Assembly: GCF_014646655.1 (NCBI RefSeq)
Contig: NZ_BMNR01000002.1
Location: forward strand, 337,942 to 401,941
DNA: 64,000 nt
Reading direction: 5' to 3'
Origin: Yeosuana aromativorans
GTDB lineage: Bacteria > Bacteroidota > Bacteroidia > Flavobacteriales > Flavobacteriaceae
The notes beneath the pieces are model-generated. The model searched no databases and was not told the DNA's origin. It worked only from the letters and a program-made list of their open reading frames with translations. This document shows, piece by piece, positions 8,347 to 17,040 of this stretch. The number at the start of each line of letters is the position of its first letter. Position 1 is the stretch's first letter. Made by a program: the position numbers and the translations under genes.

Positions 8347-9740
8347 TAATCCAAAATCTTATCGATGGTTTCCCAAATATTTTCTGAAGCCCTTTTTGGT
8401 GTTTTTCCTGCTACTATTTCAAACCACTTTAAACCCTCAGCAACATTTGATAAATTCCCATCTAGTATTTGTTTAACCAAATCTTTTAAATCTTTTTTAT
8501 TGGTGCAAAAAACCACAGCATTGTCACTTGGCATACTCCTAAAATGTACATATTTGTAATTCTGACCAATATCTCGAATACCCCTTTTCAATTGTGGTTG
8601 TTCATAATTATAATAAATACAGGGTTTATTATGAGCTACAAAATCAAAAACGGTTGAAGAACATACATTTGTTACAAATTCGCTATACTCACATACATTA
8701 TAAAGCATCTTAAAATCTTCTTTCATTGGCAAAACCTCGTTCCACATGTTTCCAACTTGCCTCCAAACAGGATCTAAAACTGTAATAATATCTTTATTAG
8801 CTTCAATAACGGCATTATATCGTGGTGTGAAATCTACTGGGCATTTTCTATAAATAATACCCAGATTATAATCTTTAGCATTCAAACTTCTAACAGCATT
8901 AGCTAAATCTTGTAAATAATATTGATCTAAAGGAGACGTGGTTTCATCATCACCAGAAAAACAAATATATTTTTTGTTTAAATCTAAATTATATTGTTTA
9001 AAAAAGTCTTTCTTGGTTTGTTTCAAGGCTGTATTATAGTGTGGTTCAAATTGTGGCGTACCGGTAACAAAAACCTGTTCATCATTTATAAACGGATAAT
9101 ATTGTAGTATCTCTCTTTTCATTAAATCACTCCAAACACAATAATAATCGGTTTCAACCACCTGCATAGCTTTAGGCACATTATCCCATGAATACACAAA
9201 ACAAACTGTAGGAATGCCTAAATCTTTAGCTACCAAAAGCGCACTTATGGCTTGAGTCGATCTTTGAGTGGTACAAAAAATTAAATCTGGTTTATGTTTT
9301 TCCAATTGGTTTTTGCAGTAAACATATTTTGGGTTTTTACGTTCTAAATTATTTATTTTTTTTCTAATAAATTCCAACCCCTTACCAGAGGAATACAACC
9401 CTATCAAAACCTTTATAAATAATACTTTAAATATGTTTTTTAATCCTTTATATGAAAACGGAAATTTATATGTGGAATAAACTTCATCATCGAATTTTTC
9501 CCCGTAAATATTTAGTTCAATATGCTTTCTGGCTCTGGAATATAATGGCGTTAACGGATGAATTTGATAGTTTTCAATCTTCAACTCTTTAAAACCTAAA
9601 TTATCTTTTAATGAAAAAACGGTATTGTTCCAATATGTAATATCAAATCCTTTATTCTCGCCAATTTGTTTAAAATCTGTAAAAGCGAAATTCCGTAAAC
9701 CAACACCATCAGGGAATAAAACAAATACTTTTTTCTTCAT
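8346..9740 (-). CDS. Putative GT-B glycosyltransferase or glycerophosphotransferase-like enzyme
   Basis: A 464-aa soluble protein that I cannot place in a numbered GT family. The C-terminal part has FVTNVCSSTVFDFVAHNKP followed by CIYYNYE, which resembles the SS-x-x-FDF...NKP motif of CDP-glycerol glycerophosphotransferases (PF04464), a group structurally related to polysialyltransferases. The N-terminal half has Rossmann-like segments KPDLIFCTTQRSTQAISAL and VCFVYSWDN. It lies two genes downstream of the nonulosonate synthase pair, so it is a reasonable candidate for the enzyme using the CMP-activated sugar; that is inference. Spacing to the pyruvyltransferase gene is 5 nt. Confidence 0.6.
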   Translation of the reverse strand: MKKKVFVLFPDGVGLRNFAFTDFKQIGENKGFDITYWNNTVFSLKDNLGFKELKIENYQIHPLTPLYSRARKHIELNIYGEKFDDEVYSTYKFPFSYKGLKNIFKVLFIKVLIGLYSSGKGLEFIRKKINNLERKNPKYVYCKNQLEKHKPDLIFCTTQRSTQAISALLVAKDLGIPTVCFVYSWDNVPKAMQVVETDYYCVWSDLMKREILQYYPFINDEQVFVTGTPQFEPHYNTALKQTKKDFFKQYNLDLNKKYICFSGDDETTSPLDQYYLQDLANAVRSLNAKDYNLGIIYRKCPVDFTPRYNAVIEANKDIITVLDPVWRQVGNMWNEVLPMKEDFKMLYNVCEYSEFVTNVCSSTVFDFVAHNKPCIYYNYEQPQLKRGIRDIGQNYKYVHFRSMPSDNAVVFCTNKKDLKDLVKQILDGNLSNVAEGLKWFEIVAGKTPKRASENIWETIDKILD

Positions 9741-9745
9741 TTACA

Positions 9746-10567
9746 TTAATTTTTAAACGGACAAACAGCCATTAAGCCTTTACAAAGGTCATCAATCCTC
9801 TCTGGTTTTGGAAGGGTTTCTTTATTATTGAACAAATTTTCAAAATCTTCAAAGGTCATCGTTTCATTTTTGATTTCTGGAATATAAAAACTCATTGAAA
9901 CCGATTCAAAATAATCTTGAAATTTGATATCATCACCAAAAACATCATCCGAAAATTTTTCCCATACAGCAGGAATGCCATAAGCATGTGCTACAATAAT
10001 ACCGTGCAATGAAGATGATACAATTTTTTCACATTTTAAAAACTGATTTGTAGTTTCTTCAATATTATCGGTCATTAAATCAATTAACAAAATTGAGGCT
10101 TCGTTCTTGTATAAAGCCCTAACTAATTTATAATCTCTGTAATGTGGAACAATGCCTATTTTATATTCCTTTTTTATTATAGGATTGTAATATTTTGGCA
10201 ATAATAAAGCTGGATCACCATAAACTTCAGGAATTTTATATCCAGAATCTAAAAGAAATTTTCTTGTTTGAGGACCACGGACTGCTAAAAATTTTGCTTT
10301 TTTTATTGGATACTCTCTTGAAACGATGCCACTTCCCCAAACAATACATTTATAATTGACATTTCCCAAAATACTACCAACAGTTACATAAATAGGTTCA
10401 AACCAATCAAAGATTGAAAACTTTTTGGGCCAAGCAAAAACCACTTTTTTACCTGATATTTTTTCTACCAAATATTTCCCAAGAAGATCCCCATAATTTT
10501 CTTTAGACTTGCCTTGTATCTTGATTTCATTCCACCAGAAAAGTCGTAAAGAATTACTTAGGAACAT
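9746..10567 (-). CDS. Polysaccharide pyruvyltransferase family protein
   Basis: A 273-aa member of the CsaB/WcaK-like family (PF04230), which transfers pyruvate from phosphoenolpyruvate onto glycan hydroxyls as a ketal. Supporting segments are ENYGDLLGKYLVEKISGKKV at the N-terminus, AVRGPQTRKFLLDSG and YGDPALLLPKYY in the middle, and SSLHGIIVAHAYGIPAVWEK, where SxxHGxxxAxxxxxP is the most conserved family motif. It is short for the family. Only two nt separate it from the NeuB-like gene. A second, distinct member lies at 13603-14805. Confidence 0.8.
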   Translation of the reverse strand: MFLSNSLRLFWWNEIKIQGKSKENYGDLLGKYLVEKISGKKVVFAWPKKFSIFDWFEPIYVTVGSILGNVNYKCIVWGSGIVSREYPIKKAKFLAVRGPQTRKFLLDSGYKIPEVYGDPALLLPKYYNPIIKKEYKIGIVPHYRDYKLVRALYKNEASILLIDLMTDNIEETTNQFLKCEKIVSSSLHGIIVAHAYGIPAVWEKFSDDVFGDDIKFQDYFESVSMSFYIPEIKNETMTFEDFENLFNNKETLPKPERIDDLCKGLMAVCPFKN

Positions 10568-10569
10568 AT

Positions 10570-11445
10570 TTAAGCTTTTTGGTTTTTTAATTTCTTTCGT
10601 TGCTCTTGCTCTATAGGCAATATATCTTGATTTTTGAATTTTAACGCTTTATAAACAGCATTTAAATCCCTTGTAAGTTTACGCAAACCCATGGGTTCTA
10701 ATGACGCTGCATGATCGGTTCCTTTCCAAGTTCTATCCAAGGTATAATGACGTTCAATAATATTAGCCCCTAATGTATAGGCTGCAATATCAACAGCTAT
10801 TCCCAAATGATGTCCAGAAAAACCAATGTGCTTTACATCATTTTTATACTTCTCTATTAATAAATTAATATCCAAAAGACAAACATATTCAAAAGGAACA
10901 GGATATCCAGACGTACAATTGTAAAGCACTAAATCTTTATTTCTTTTATGCTTTTTGAAAAGATTGACCAAGTCATCTATTTCATCCTTGGAAGTCATGC
11001 CCGTTGAAATATGTAGTTCACCATGATAGTTTTCACATAACCATTCAAGCATTTTGACGTTGTTATTACATGCCGATGGTATTTTGATGAAATTCGGGTT
11101 TAAAGATGTAATCTCTCTGGCTGATGTTAAATCCCAAACAGATGTTGAATAATCAATACCAATATCTTCACAAAAAGTTTTTAATTCTTGATGTTGACTA
11201 ACATCAAACTCCAAATATTCTCTATGTTCCCCATACGTATTACCATAGGAATTCGCAGGATTTGGATGTGGTTGATTGTATTGTTCTTCAGTTAATAATT
11301 CCTTATTATTCCGCTTTTGGAACTTAACAGCATTGGCATTGCAAAAAATTTTGGCCACTTTGATCAGTTCTTTGGCAATATCCATATCTCCTTTATGGTT
11401 GCAACCAATTTCGGCAATTACATAAGGGGGCTTGTAAGTATCCAT
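10570..11445 (-). CDS. N-acetylneuraminate synthase-like (nonulosonate 9-phosphate synthase), no SAF domain
   Basis: A 291-aa NeuB-family TIM barrel that condenses phosphoenolpyruvate with a six-carbon sugar. Motifs: PPYVIAEIGCNHKGDMDIAK, NAVKFQKRN, IKIPSACNNN, LHISTGMTS, CTSGYPVP, GFSGHHLG and ERHYTLDRTWKGTDHAASLE. The ATG at 11445 is chosen because the NeuB domain starts right there; an in-frame extension to 11550 overlaps the upstream gene and codes for unrelated sequence. The protein ends after the barrel: the SAF (antifreeze-like) domain usually found at the C-terminus of NeuB is absent. With the next gene it forms a nonulosonate cassette; substrate may be mannose 6-phosphate (see findings). 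Confidence 0.85.
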   Translation of the reverse strand: MDTYKPPYVIAEIGCNHKGDMDIAKELIKVAKIFCNANAVKFQKRNNKELLTEEQYNQPHPNPANSYGNTYGEHREYLEFDVSQHQELKTFCEDIGIDYSTSVWDLTSAREITSLNPNFIKIPSACNNNVKMLEWLCENYHGELHISTGMTSKDEIDDLVNLFKKHKRNKDLVLYNCTSGYPVPFEYVCLLDINLLIEKYKNDVKHIGFSGHHLGIAVDIAAYTLGANIIERHYTLDRTWKGTDHAASLEPMGLRKLTRDLNAVYKALKFKNQDILPIEQEQRKKLKNQKA

Positions 11446-11461
11446 AAAAGTATTAGGCTTA

Positions 11462-12619
11462 TTAAAACCGTTTATTATAATTAAAAATAAATTGACACGC
11501 TTCTCGAATAGCTCCTGCTCCAGAATTTTTAGAAAGCACAAAATCTGCATGCTGCCTTACAATATCCATTGCATTATTGGGAGCTAAAGACCAACCAACA
11601 CTGCAAATATTGGTTAAGTCGTTTACATCGTCACCCATATAAGCCATATTATCCAAAGAAATATTTTTTTCTATAGCTATGTGATTTAAAAGAGCAAACT
11701 TATCTTTTACACCTAAAAACACATGTTCAATTTTGAGCTTTTGCATACGTTTTTCTACCAACTCTGATTGCTCAGAAGTCATCACTATTACCTCAACATT
11801 AAACTGACGTAAGATTTCAAGTCCCATACCATCTCGCATATCAAAAGTCTTTGAAAGTTCCCCATCTTTTGAATAAGCAATGGCACCATCTGTAAACACA
11901 CCATCTACATCTAACACTAAATGGGTGATTTTTTTTGGACATTTGTTTCTTTTTTGGCGTTCAATAAGCAATTGTTCCACTGCTATCCAATCGCTTTCTG
12001 AATCTATTTCCAACAACGAGTCTTCAGGCATTTTTACAATACCTATTTTATCTCCTAATCTGTTCTTGCTCTTTTGTAAAGCCTCTTTTGTAATAGTATA
12101 AACAGCGCCATTCTCAACTAATAAACCTTCAAAATCCTGACGTCTTGGACGGTTTAAAGGATTATAATTTATGGGTGTTCCATTTTCATTCCACAAAAAC
12201 CGATAAGTATTTACAACCGTCAAGGCCGAATCAAAATCTTCTACAACTTTTTCTAAACAAGCATTAATATCAGTTCTTGTTGTAAATGGTGAAGTAGCCT
12301 GCAATAAACAAAATACATCAAAATCATATTTTATTTTGTCACAGAACTCAAGTATAGTAAATTCTGTTGAAGCAGTATCTGAAGCGCTTTCAACACTACG
12401 GAACAAAACTTTAACTTTATCTGTCCAGTGATATTCGTTATTTACAAAATCAATAATATCTTGATCGTCAGTATAGACATAAACCACATCTAAATTAGAA
12501 AAAATAGCTTCACCTAATACCCATGTAAACAATGGTCTACCAACCATTTTTCGTTTATTTTTATTAATGACTCCTTTGGAACCTTTTCTGAGAGGTATAA
12601 AGCCTATTTTTTTTAACAT
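11462..12619 (-). CDS. CMP-nonulosonate synthetase fused to a HAD phosphatase
   Basis: A 385-aa two-domain enzyme. Residues 1-225 are a NeuA-type cytidylyltransferase: IPLRKGSKGVINKNKRKMVG (nucleotide-binding loop), LLQATSPFTTRTDI, NRPRRQDFEGLLVENGAVY and EIDSESDW. Residues about 228-380 are a KdsC-like HAD phosphatase with LVLDVDGVFTDG (nucleophile and acid-base Asp both present), MTSEQSE, VKDKFALL and MGDDVNDL. The order matches animal CMAS and some bacterial NeuA proteins, but here the HAD residues look fully active. Expected to dephosphorylate the 9-phosphate made by the neighbouring synthase and then form the CMP-sugar. A 68-nt gap, large for this operon, precedes it. Confidence 0.85.
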   Translation of the reverse strand: MLKKIGFIPLRKGSKGVINKNKRKMVGRPLFTWVLGEAIFSNLDVVYVYTDDQDIIDFVNNEYHWTDKVKVLFRSVESASDTASTEFTILEFCDKIKYDFDVFCLLQATSPFTTRTDINACLEKVVEDFDSALTVVNTYRFLWNENGTPINYNPLNRPRRQDFEGLLVENGAVYTITKEALQKSKNRLGDKIGIVKMPEDSLLEIDSESDWIAVEQLLIERQKRNKCPKKITHLVLDVDGVFTDGAIAYSKDGELSKTFDMRDGMGLEILRQFNVEVIVMTSEQSELVEKRMQKLKIEHVFLGVKDKFALLNHIAIEKNISLDNMAYMGDDVNDLTNICSVGWSLAPNNAMDIVRQHADFVLSKNSGAGAIREACQFIFNYNKRF

Positions 12620-12687
12620 GAATTTAATATTTTATGCAATATATTTATTTTAAAAATTCTTTGTAAAGATTCTTTAAAAAATAAGTT

Positions 12688-13599
12688 TTATAGTAGCTGC
12701 TTTTTTATTGAAAACAAATATTGTCTTGTTAATTTTATTGGGTTAATATTGGCTAGCAAACAAAAAAACATAATAAAAGCTTTCAAAAATTTTCGCTCAT
12801 CATTCAACCTTTTCATATAATCAACTTCATGCTCTAAAATGCTTTTCTTAATTAGTGGCCTATTGTTTTTAAATATGCTATCATTATACAAATCCTTCAA
12901 AATATTTAAATTGTCAAGTACTACTTGAGATGCAGATTGCCTGATTTTTGCAGAAACTCCAATGTTTTTTCTATAGGTTGCTGTGATGGTATCCATAAAT
13001 TTTATTTTACTACCATTATTAACAGTATATAAATACAAAACCCAATCACCATAAGGATATTTATTAAGCCATTTTAAAGGAAGTTGTCCTTGTACTTTAT
13101 TCCTAAAAAGCGCCGTTACAGAAGGTATGTAATTTCTTTTAACTAAGTCGGAAAAACTAGAAACAACGGGGCTTACAGCTTGATAGATACTTATTTTTCC
13201 ATCTGGAAGTAAATCGCGCTTTCTTGTAAAAACAATAGAATAATCTGGATTGCTTTCCAGGAAATCCACCTGCATTTGCAATTTGTTTTCGTCAGTCCAA
13301 AAATCGTCACCATCGCATATCGCTATATATTTCCCGTCACATTGATTTACAGTCCTAATAAAATTATTTATTAACCCAACGTTTTGACTTGAGGTTATTA
13401 TCTTTATTTGTGAAGAAAGCTTTTTTTTATATTTTTCTAGGATTTCTTTAGTTCTATCTATACTACAATCTTCACCTATTACTAAATTAAATGGAAAATT
13501 TGTTTTTTGGTTTAAAATGGATTCTATGGTTTGTTCAATTAATTGTTCTTGGTTATAAACCAACATAAAAACACTTACCATGTGATTGTATTTTACCAT
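12688..13599 (-). CDS. Glycosyltransferase family 2
   Basis: A 303-aa GT2 enzyme. VSVFMLVYNQEQLIEQTIES gives the N-terminal strand, LVIGEDCSIDRT the nucleotide loop, and CDGDDFWTDENKL the DDD/DxD metal site. The acceptor half has KYPYGDWVLYLYTVNNG. An alternative ATG at 13581 would remove six residues and gives a more usual start; the first ATG is 3 nt after the upstream stop, so both are possible. The C-terminal ~40 residues are hydrophobic and basic, probably a membrane-proximal helix. Specificity unknown. Confidence 0.85.
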   Translation of the reverse strand: MVKYNHMVSVFMLVYNQEQLIEQTIESILNQKTNFPFNLVIGEDCSIDRTKEILEKYKKKLSSQIKIITSSQNVGLINNFIRTVNQCDGKYIAICDGDDFWTDENKLQMQVDFLESNPDYSIVFTRKRDLLPDGKISIYQAVSPVVSSFSDLVKRNYIPSVTALFRNKVQGQLPLKWLNKYPYGDWVLYLYTVNNGSKIKFMDTITATYRKNIGVSAKIRQSASQVVLDNLNILKDLYNDSIFKNNRPLIKKSILEHEVDYMKRLNDERKFLKAFIMFFCLLANINPIKLTRQYLFSIKKQLL

Positions 13600-13602
13600 T
13601 AC

Positions 13603-14805
13603 TTATTTTTGAGCAATTAATTCTATTTTGTTGAAAATTTCATCAAAATTTCTATAAACTAAAACCTTTTGTTCTGTTAAACACTCTCTCGCCTTTTGGG
13701 AGTCCCAGTTTTTTATCTTGATATCGATGCTACTTAAATCTTTAAAATCAATACAACCTTCACTAATTTCCGAACACCAAGTTTTAAAATATGAATCTGC
13801 TTTTTTTATTTTTTTATTTAAAGAAAAAAAAGGGACATCATAACTTTGCGCTGTTAAAGCACCATGTAGACTTGTACCCATATATGCTTTTGAATTAGAA
13901 ATAAGCCACATAATATCATATATATTTTTTGGCATTACAAACTGAAAAGAAGACGAATACTTTTCAATTTTCTGCAATTCTATATCATCTTGGTGTTTTA
14001 ATGCCAAACCTATAGGGCACAATATAATTTTCACATCATGTTTTCTAGCCAATTCCTCCATTAACAATGCTGTTTCCTTAAAGTTTTCAGGAGATTTGTT
14101 AAATCCAAATTGCATTAAAAAATATTTTTTTGGAATAATATCAGTATCTATTACTATTCTTTTTTTGATATCTTCCATCGAGTAAAAGTCTGACATAATT
14201 ACAGCAGAATCAGGTGATAAAACTGCATTTACATTAAATTTATTCAATGACTCCATAGTTCTATTATCCCTAACTGAAATGTGAATTGAAGAATTTAGTC
14301 TTTCTACAACTTGTTTGTTAAAATTTGAATTATCGTAATTGTTAAATGTGCCTCCAACAGAATTATAAACGACTTGAATTTTTTTAGATGCTTTAAACTC
14401 AAATACTCCAGGCACAAAAGGCAATAACACACCTTTTTTGTGCAATATATAATCGAGTATTTTTAATCTAGAGTTTACCTTTCTAATAAATTTGTGTGTC
14501 ATTAATTTAACAAACACAGGATTTATATAAGAATATAATGTTTCCCACCCCGCAAAAAAAACATCACCACCGCCAATCACAATGGTCCCTCCCCATTTTT
14601 TCAAGTTACTATGCAATTCTCCGTAAGATTTTGTTGGGTAACCACCAAAATAACTAAGGTCACTTTTAATTATACCATAATTATATATTTGTGCATCAAC
14701 TGATTTTTTTTCTGCGACTCTACTAAATATAATTGGAAATAACAAATCCCCGTAATTAACCCTGTCTGAAGCTGCTAAAAAATGAACGACATTTTTATTT
14801 GTCAT
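13603..14805 (-). CDS. Polysaccharide pyruvyltransferase family protein (second copy type)
   Basis: A 400-aa PF04230 member, longer than the one at 9746-10567 and clearly divergent from it. Family features: SDRVNYGDLLFPIIFSR at the N-terminus, GGTIVIGGGDVFFAGWE, ISVRDNRTMESLNKF, AVLSPDSAVIMSD, and MGTSLHGALTAQSYDVPFFS with the SxHGxxxA motif. It probably forms a pyruvate ketal on a sugar of the exported glycan, using phosphoenolpyruvate. It is separated by 12 nt from the upstream GT4 gene and 3 nt from the downstream GT2 gene. Base composition is very AT-rich, as in the surrounding 10 kb. Confidence 0.78.
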   Translation of the reverse strand: MTNKNVVHFLAASDRVNYGDLLFPIIFSRVAEKKSVDAQIYNYGIIKSDLSYFGGYPTKSYGELHSNLKKWGGTIVIGGGDVFFAGWETLYSYINPVFVKLMTHKFIRKVNSRLKILDYILHKKGVLLPFVPGVFEFKASKKIQVVYNSVGGTFNNYDNSNFNKQVVERLNSSIHISVRDNRTMESLNKFNVNAVLSPDSAVIMSDFYSMEDIKKRIVIDTDIIPKKYFLMQFGFNKSPENFKETALLMEELARKHDVKIILCPIGLALKHQDDIELQKIEKYSSSFQFVMPKNIYDIMWLISNSKAYMGTSLHGALTAQSYDVPFFSLNKKIKKADSYFKTWCSEISEGCIDFKDLSSIDIKIKNWDSQKARECLTEQKVLVYRNFDEIFNKIELIAQK

Positions 14806-14817
14806 ATATTTATTAAA

Positions 14818-15969
14818 TTAATTATTTAAAACTTTATTGTAAGCTTCCTTTACTTGATTTTCAACCAATGCTCTTTCAAATTGGGGTTTCAACTCCTTTT
14901 GGTTTATTTGAAAAGCATTTTTTAATAATTCAACATTTGAAATTGCCGTCTTTATGTGTTGCGCTATTTCTTTGGGATTCTCACAGTCTTCAATTAGCAA
15001 ACCATTTTTATGATGTTCAATGACTTCGGCAGAAGCACCTCCAGGATTTGATTGTATGGGGAATGCCCCTTGAATAATTGCTTCTAATAATGAATTTGGT
15101 ATACCATCAGAGTTGCTGTTGCCAATATAAACAAGAGCATTTCCCATTAGTTCTAATATCTTTTGATGAGGTAAAAAATCTCTTTTTGGAAAACTTTTTA
15201 TGGTTAACAGACTGGATATATTTTCTTCTTGTAAATAATTTTCAACTTCTTTGTCTGTACCAAAAACAACTATTTTATATTCTTCTATCAAATCAGAAAT
15301 CAACTTTAAAGCGTTTAAAATTTCTATGGCACGTCCAGAACGTCCTTGATATCCTTTAACAAGAATTGTTTGTCTTTCAGAAACTGGTTTTATATACTTA
15401 TTAGCTTCATCATAATTAAAACCACCACCGCCGGGAAAAGTTCCCAACACTTTACCATTAAATCCTAATTCCTTAGCAATTTTTATATCTCTTTTACAAT
15501 CTGTGATTAAATAATTGACATGCGTCAAAACTTTTAGAATGTCTCTTTTAAATTTTGGTATATTTTTAAAATAATACAAATCGCTTCCCCAAGAAGAATA
15601 CACCCAAGGTAAGTTATGATGCTTTTTCATGACTTCCAAAATAGGTGTGCATGAAATATACAGCACAAAACTATGGACCAAATCGGGTTTAATTTCATGC
15701 AATATTTCCTCAAATTTAACTGTTATACTATTCTCAATTAAAAACCCGAGTTTTTTATATAAAACCGGTAAATGCTTTTTAATAAAATGTCTTCCTTTAA
15801 AGTAAGGATACTTCTGTTTCCAACCCGTAATTTGATTTACCCAAGGCAACCTATCGGTTTTTCCACCATCTAAAATATCAAACCAAAAAACCTCATGACC
15901 TGAATCTTTTAGTTGGTCTGTCCATCTAACAAAATGAATGGAATTCATAGCTACTAAAAGAATCCTCAT
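14818..15969 (-). CDS. Glycosyltransferase family 4
   Basis: A 383-aa GT-B enzyme. The N-terminus MRILLVAMNSIHFVRWTDQL is typical of a GT4 group that begins with a short strand followed by HFxRWxxxL. Donor-site motifs are ILVKGYQGRSGRAIEIL and YIGNSNSDGIPNSLLEAIIQG, where the usual first Glu of the E-x7-E motif is replaced by Asp (D-G-I-P-N-S-L-L-E). Family members with this D still cluster with active enzymes. The start overlaps the preceding gene by 4 nt. Confidence 0.85.
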   Translation of the reverse strand: MRILLVAMNSIHFVRWTDQLKDSGHEVFWFDILDGGKTDRLPWVNQITGWKQKYPYFKGRHFIKKHLPVLYKKLGFLIENSITVKFEEILHEIKPDLVHSFVLYISCTPILEVMKKHHNLPWVYSSWGSDLYYFKNIPKFKRDILKVLTHVNYLITDCKRDIKIAKELGFNGKVLGTFPGGGGFNYDEANKYIKPVSERQTILVKGYQGRSGRAIEILNALKLISDLIEEYKIVVFGTDKEVENYLQEENISSLLTIKSFPKRDFLPHQKILELMGNALVYIGNSNSDGIPNSLLEAIIQGAFPIQSNPGGASAEVIEHHKNGLLIEDCENPKEIAQHIKTAISNVELLKNAFQINQKELKPQFERALVENQVKEAYNKVLNN

Positions 15970-17033
15970 AGCTTGATAATTAGATGAATTGTCTGTTTAT
16001 TTGAATTGTATTGAAATCGATAGGCGTTAGTTCTTAAATTATCAATTATACATTCCAAAAGCAAATTATTGATAGTTGACATCTTTAAAAATGCCACCGT
16101 TTTTTTTTGAAAGATTTTTTTAGTCTTTTGTTTAATGGACTTATAATTTTTGTCTGTTATTATTGAAACTGAAATGACTTTGTTTCTTTCACTCAAAAGA
16201 ACATTACTAACAAACGATTTCACCTCTGCTTCTTTATTGGTTATGCTACAGCTGAAATCTACTTTATTTAAAGAGTCATAATCAGACTGATTGTAAGCTC
16301 CCCAATCGAATCTTAAATTAGCTTTGCATTTTTTCGTTTGTCTTGTAAATTCTAAATATTGATGATTAATTTGTTCTAATTGCGAATGAAATGGCTCTTT
16401 ACTTTCTATTGACCTATAGGTTTTTGGATGCCATTGGTGCAAAATCAAAATATTTTCTTTATGGAAATCAACATTATATCCTGCATTTTTTAAGCGGACA
16501 TGCACATCTGTATCTTCACTTCCCCAACCATGGTAAAACTCGTCATAACCGTTAATAGACTTTAGCAGTTCCGTATCATACAGAGTCATGCCCGTTGCTT
16601 CATGATTCGACTGAAATTTAATTTCATAATCACCAAAAGCTTTGCTTTTCTTTGATTCGGTTTCACTTAAGAACCCAACCTGAAAATAAGTAGCTCCTTG
16701 ATTGTCATTTAAGTTATGTAATGTTTCAACAAAATTAGGGTGGTAAATCATATCAACGTCACCCACAAAGCAATAAGGTGTGTCTATTTGTTTGAGTGAA
16801 ATATTAATGGCTCTGGACTTACACCAAAGTTGACGTGTAGTTTCACATCTGATTAATTTAATAAAATCATAATTGACAACACATTTCTTCAGTTTTTCTT
16901 TAAATGTTTCTTCACTCCCATAGTCAACCAAAACAACATAAAAATCTTTGCTTGTTTGAACCAATAAGCTATCCAAACATTTTTTTACAATGCTTAAATC
17001 CCGGTTTCTATATGTTAATATTATTGTTGTCAA
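15966..17033 (-). CDS. Glycosyltransferase family 2, galactosyltransferase-like C-terminus
   Basis: A 355-aa GT2 protein. MTTIILTYRNRDLSIVKKCL opens the nucleotide-binding domain; YCFVGDVDMIYHPNFVETL carries the D-x-D metal motif; YDEFYHGWGSEDTDVHVRLK is the W-G-x-E-D signature of the Glyco_transf_7C (GalT C-terminal) domain. The last ~110 residues have no recognisable motif. The start lies 7 nt downstream of the acyltransferase stop and the stop overlaps the GT4 gene. Hexosyl or N-acetylhexosaminyl transfer is likely from the GalT motif; exact donor unknown. Confidence 0.85.
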   Translation of the reverse strand: MTTIILTYRNRDLSIVKKCLDSLLVQTSKDFYVVLVDYGSEETFKEKLKKCVVNYDFIKLIRCETTRQLWCKSRAINISLKQIDTPYCFVGDVDMIYHPNFVETLHNLNDNQGATYFQVGFLSETESKKSKAFGDYEIKFQSNHEATGMTLYDTELLKSINGYDEFYHGWGSEDTDVHVRLKNAGYNVDFHKENILILHQWHPKTYRSIESKEPFHSQLEQINHQYLEFTRQTKKCKANLRFDWGAYNQSDYDSLNKVDFSCSITNKEAEVKSFVSNVLLSERNKVISVSIITDKNYKSIKQKTKKIFQKKTVAFLKMSTINNLLLECIIDNLRTNAYRFQYNSNKQTIHLIIKL

Positions 17034-17040
17034 ACAAGAC

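Noticed and set aside
11446-11550. 35-residue N-terminal extension of the NeuB-like protein
   Set aside because: It overlaps the end of the upstream CMP-synthetase gene and the NeuB fold starts at the internal ATG at 11445.
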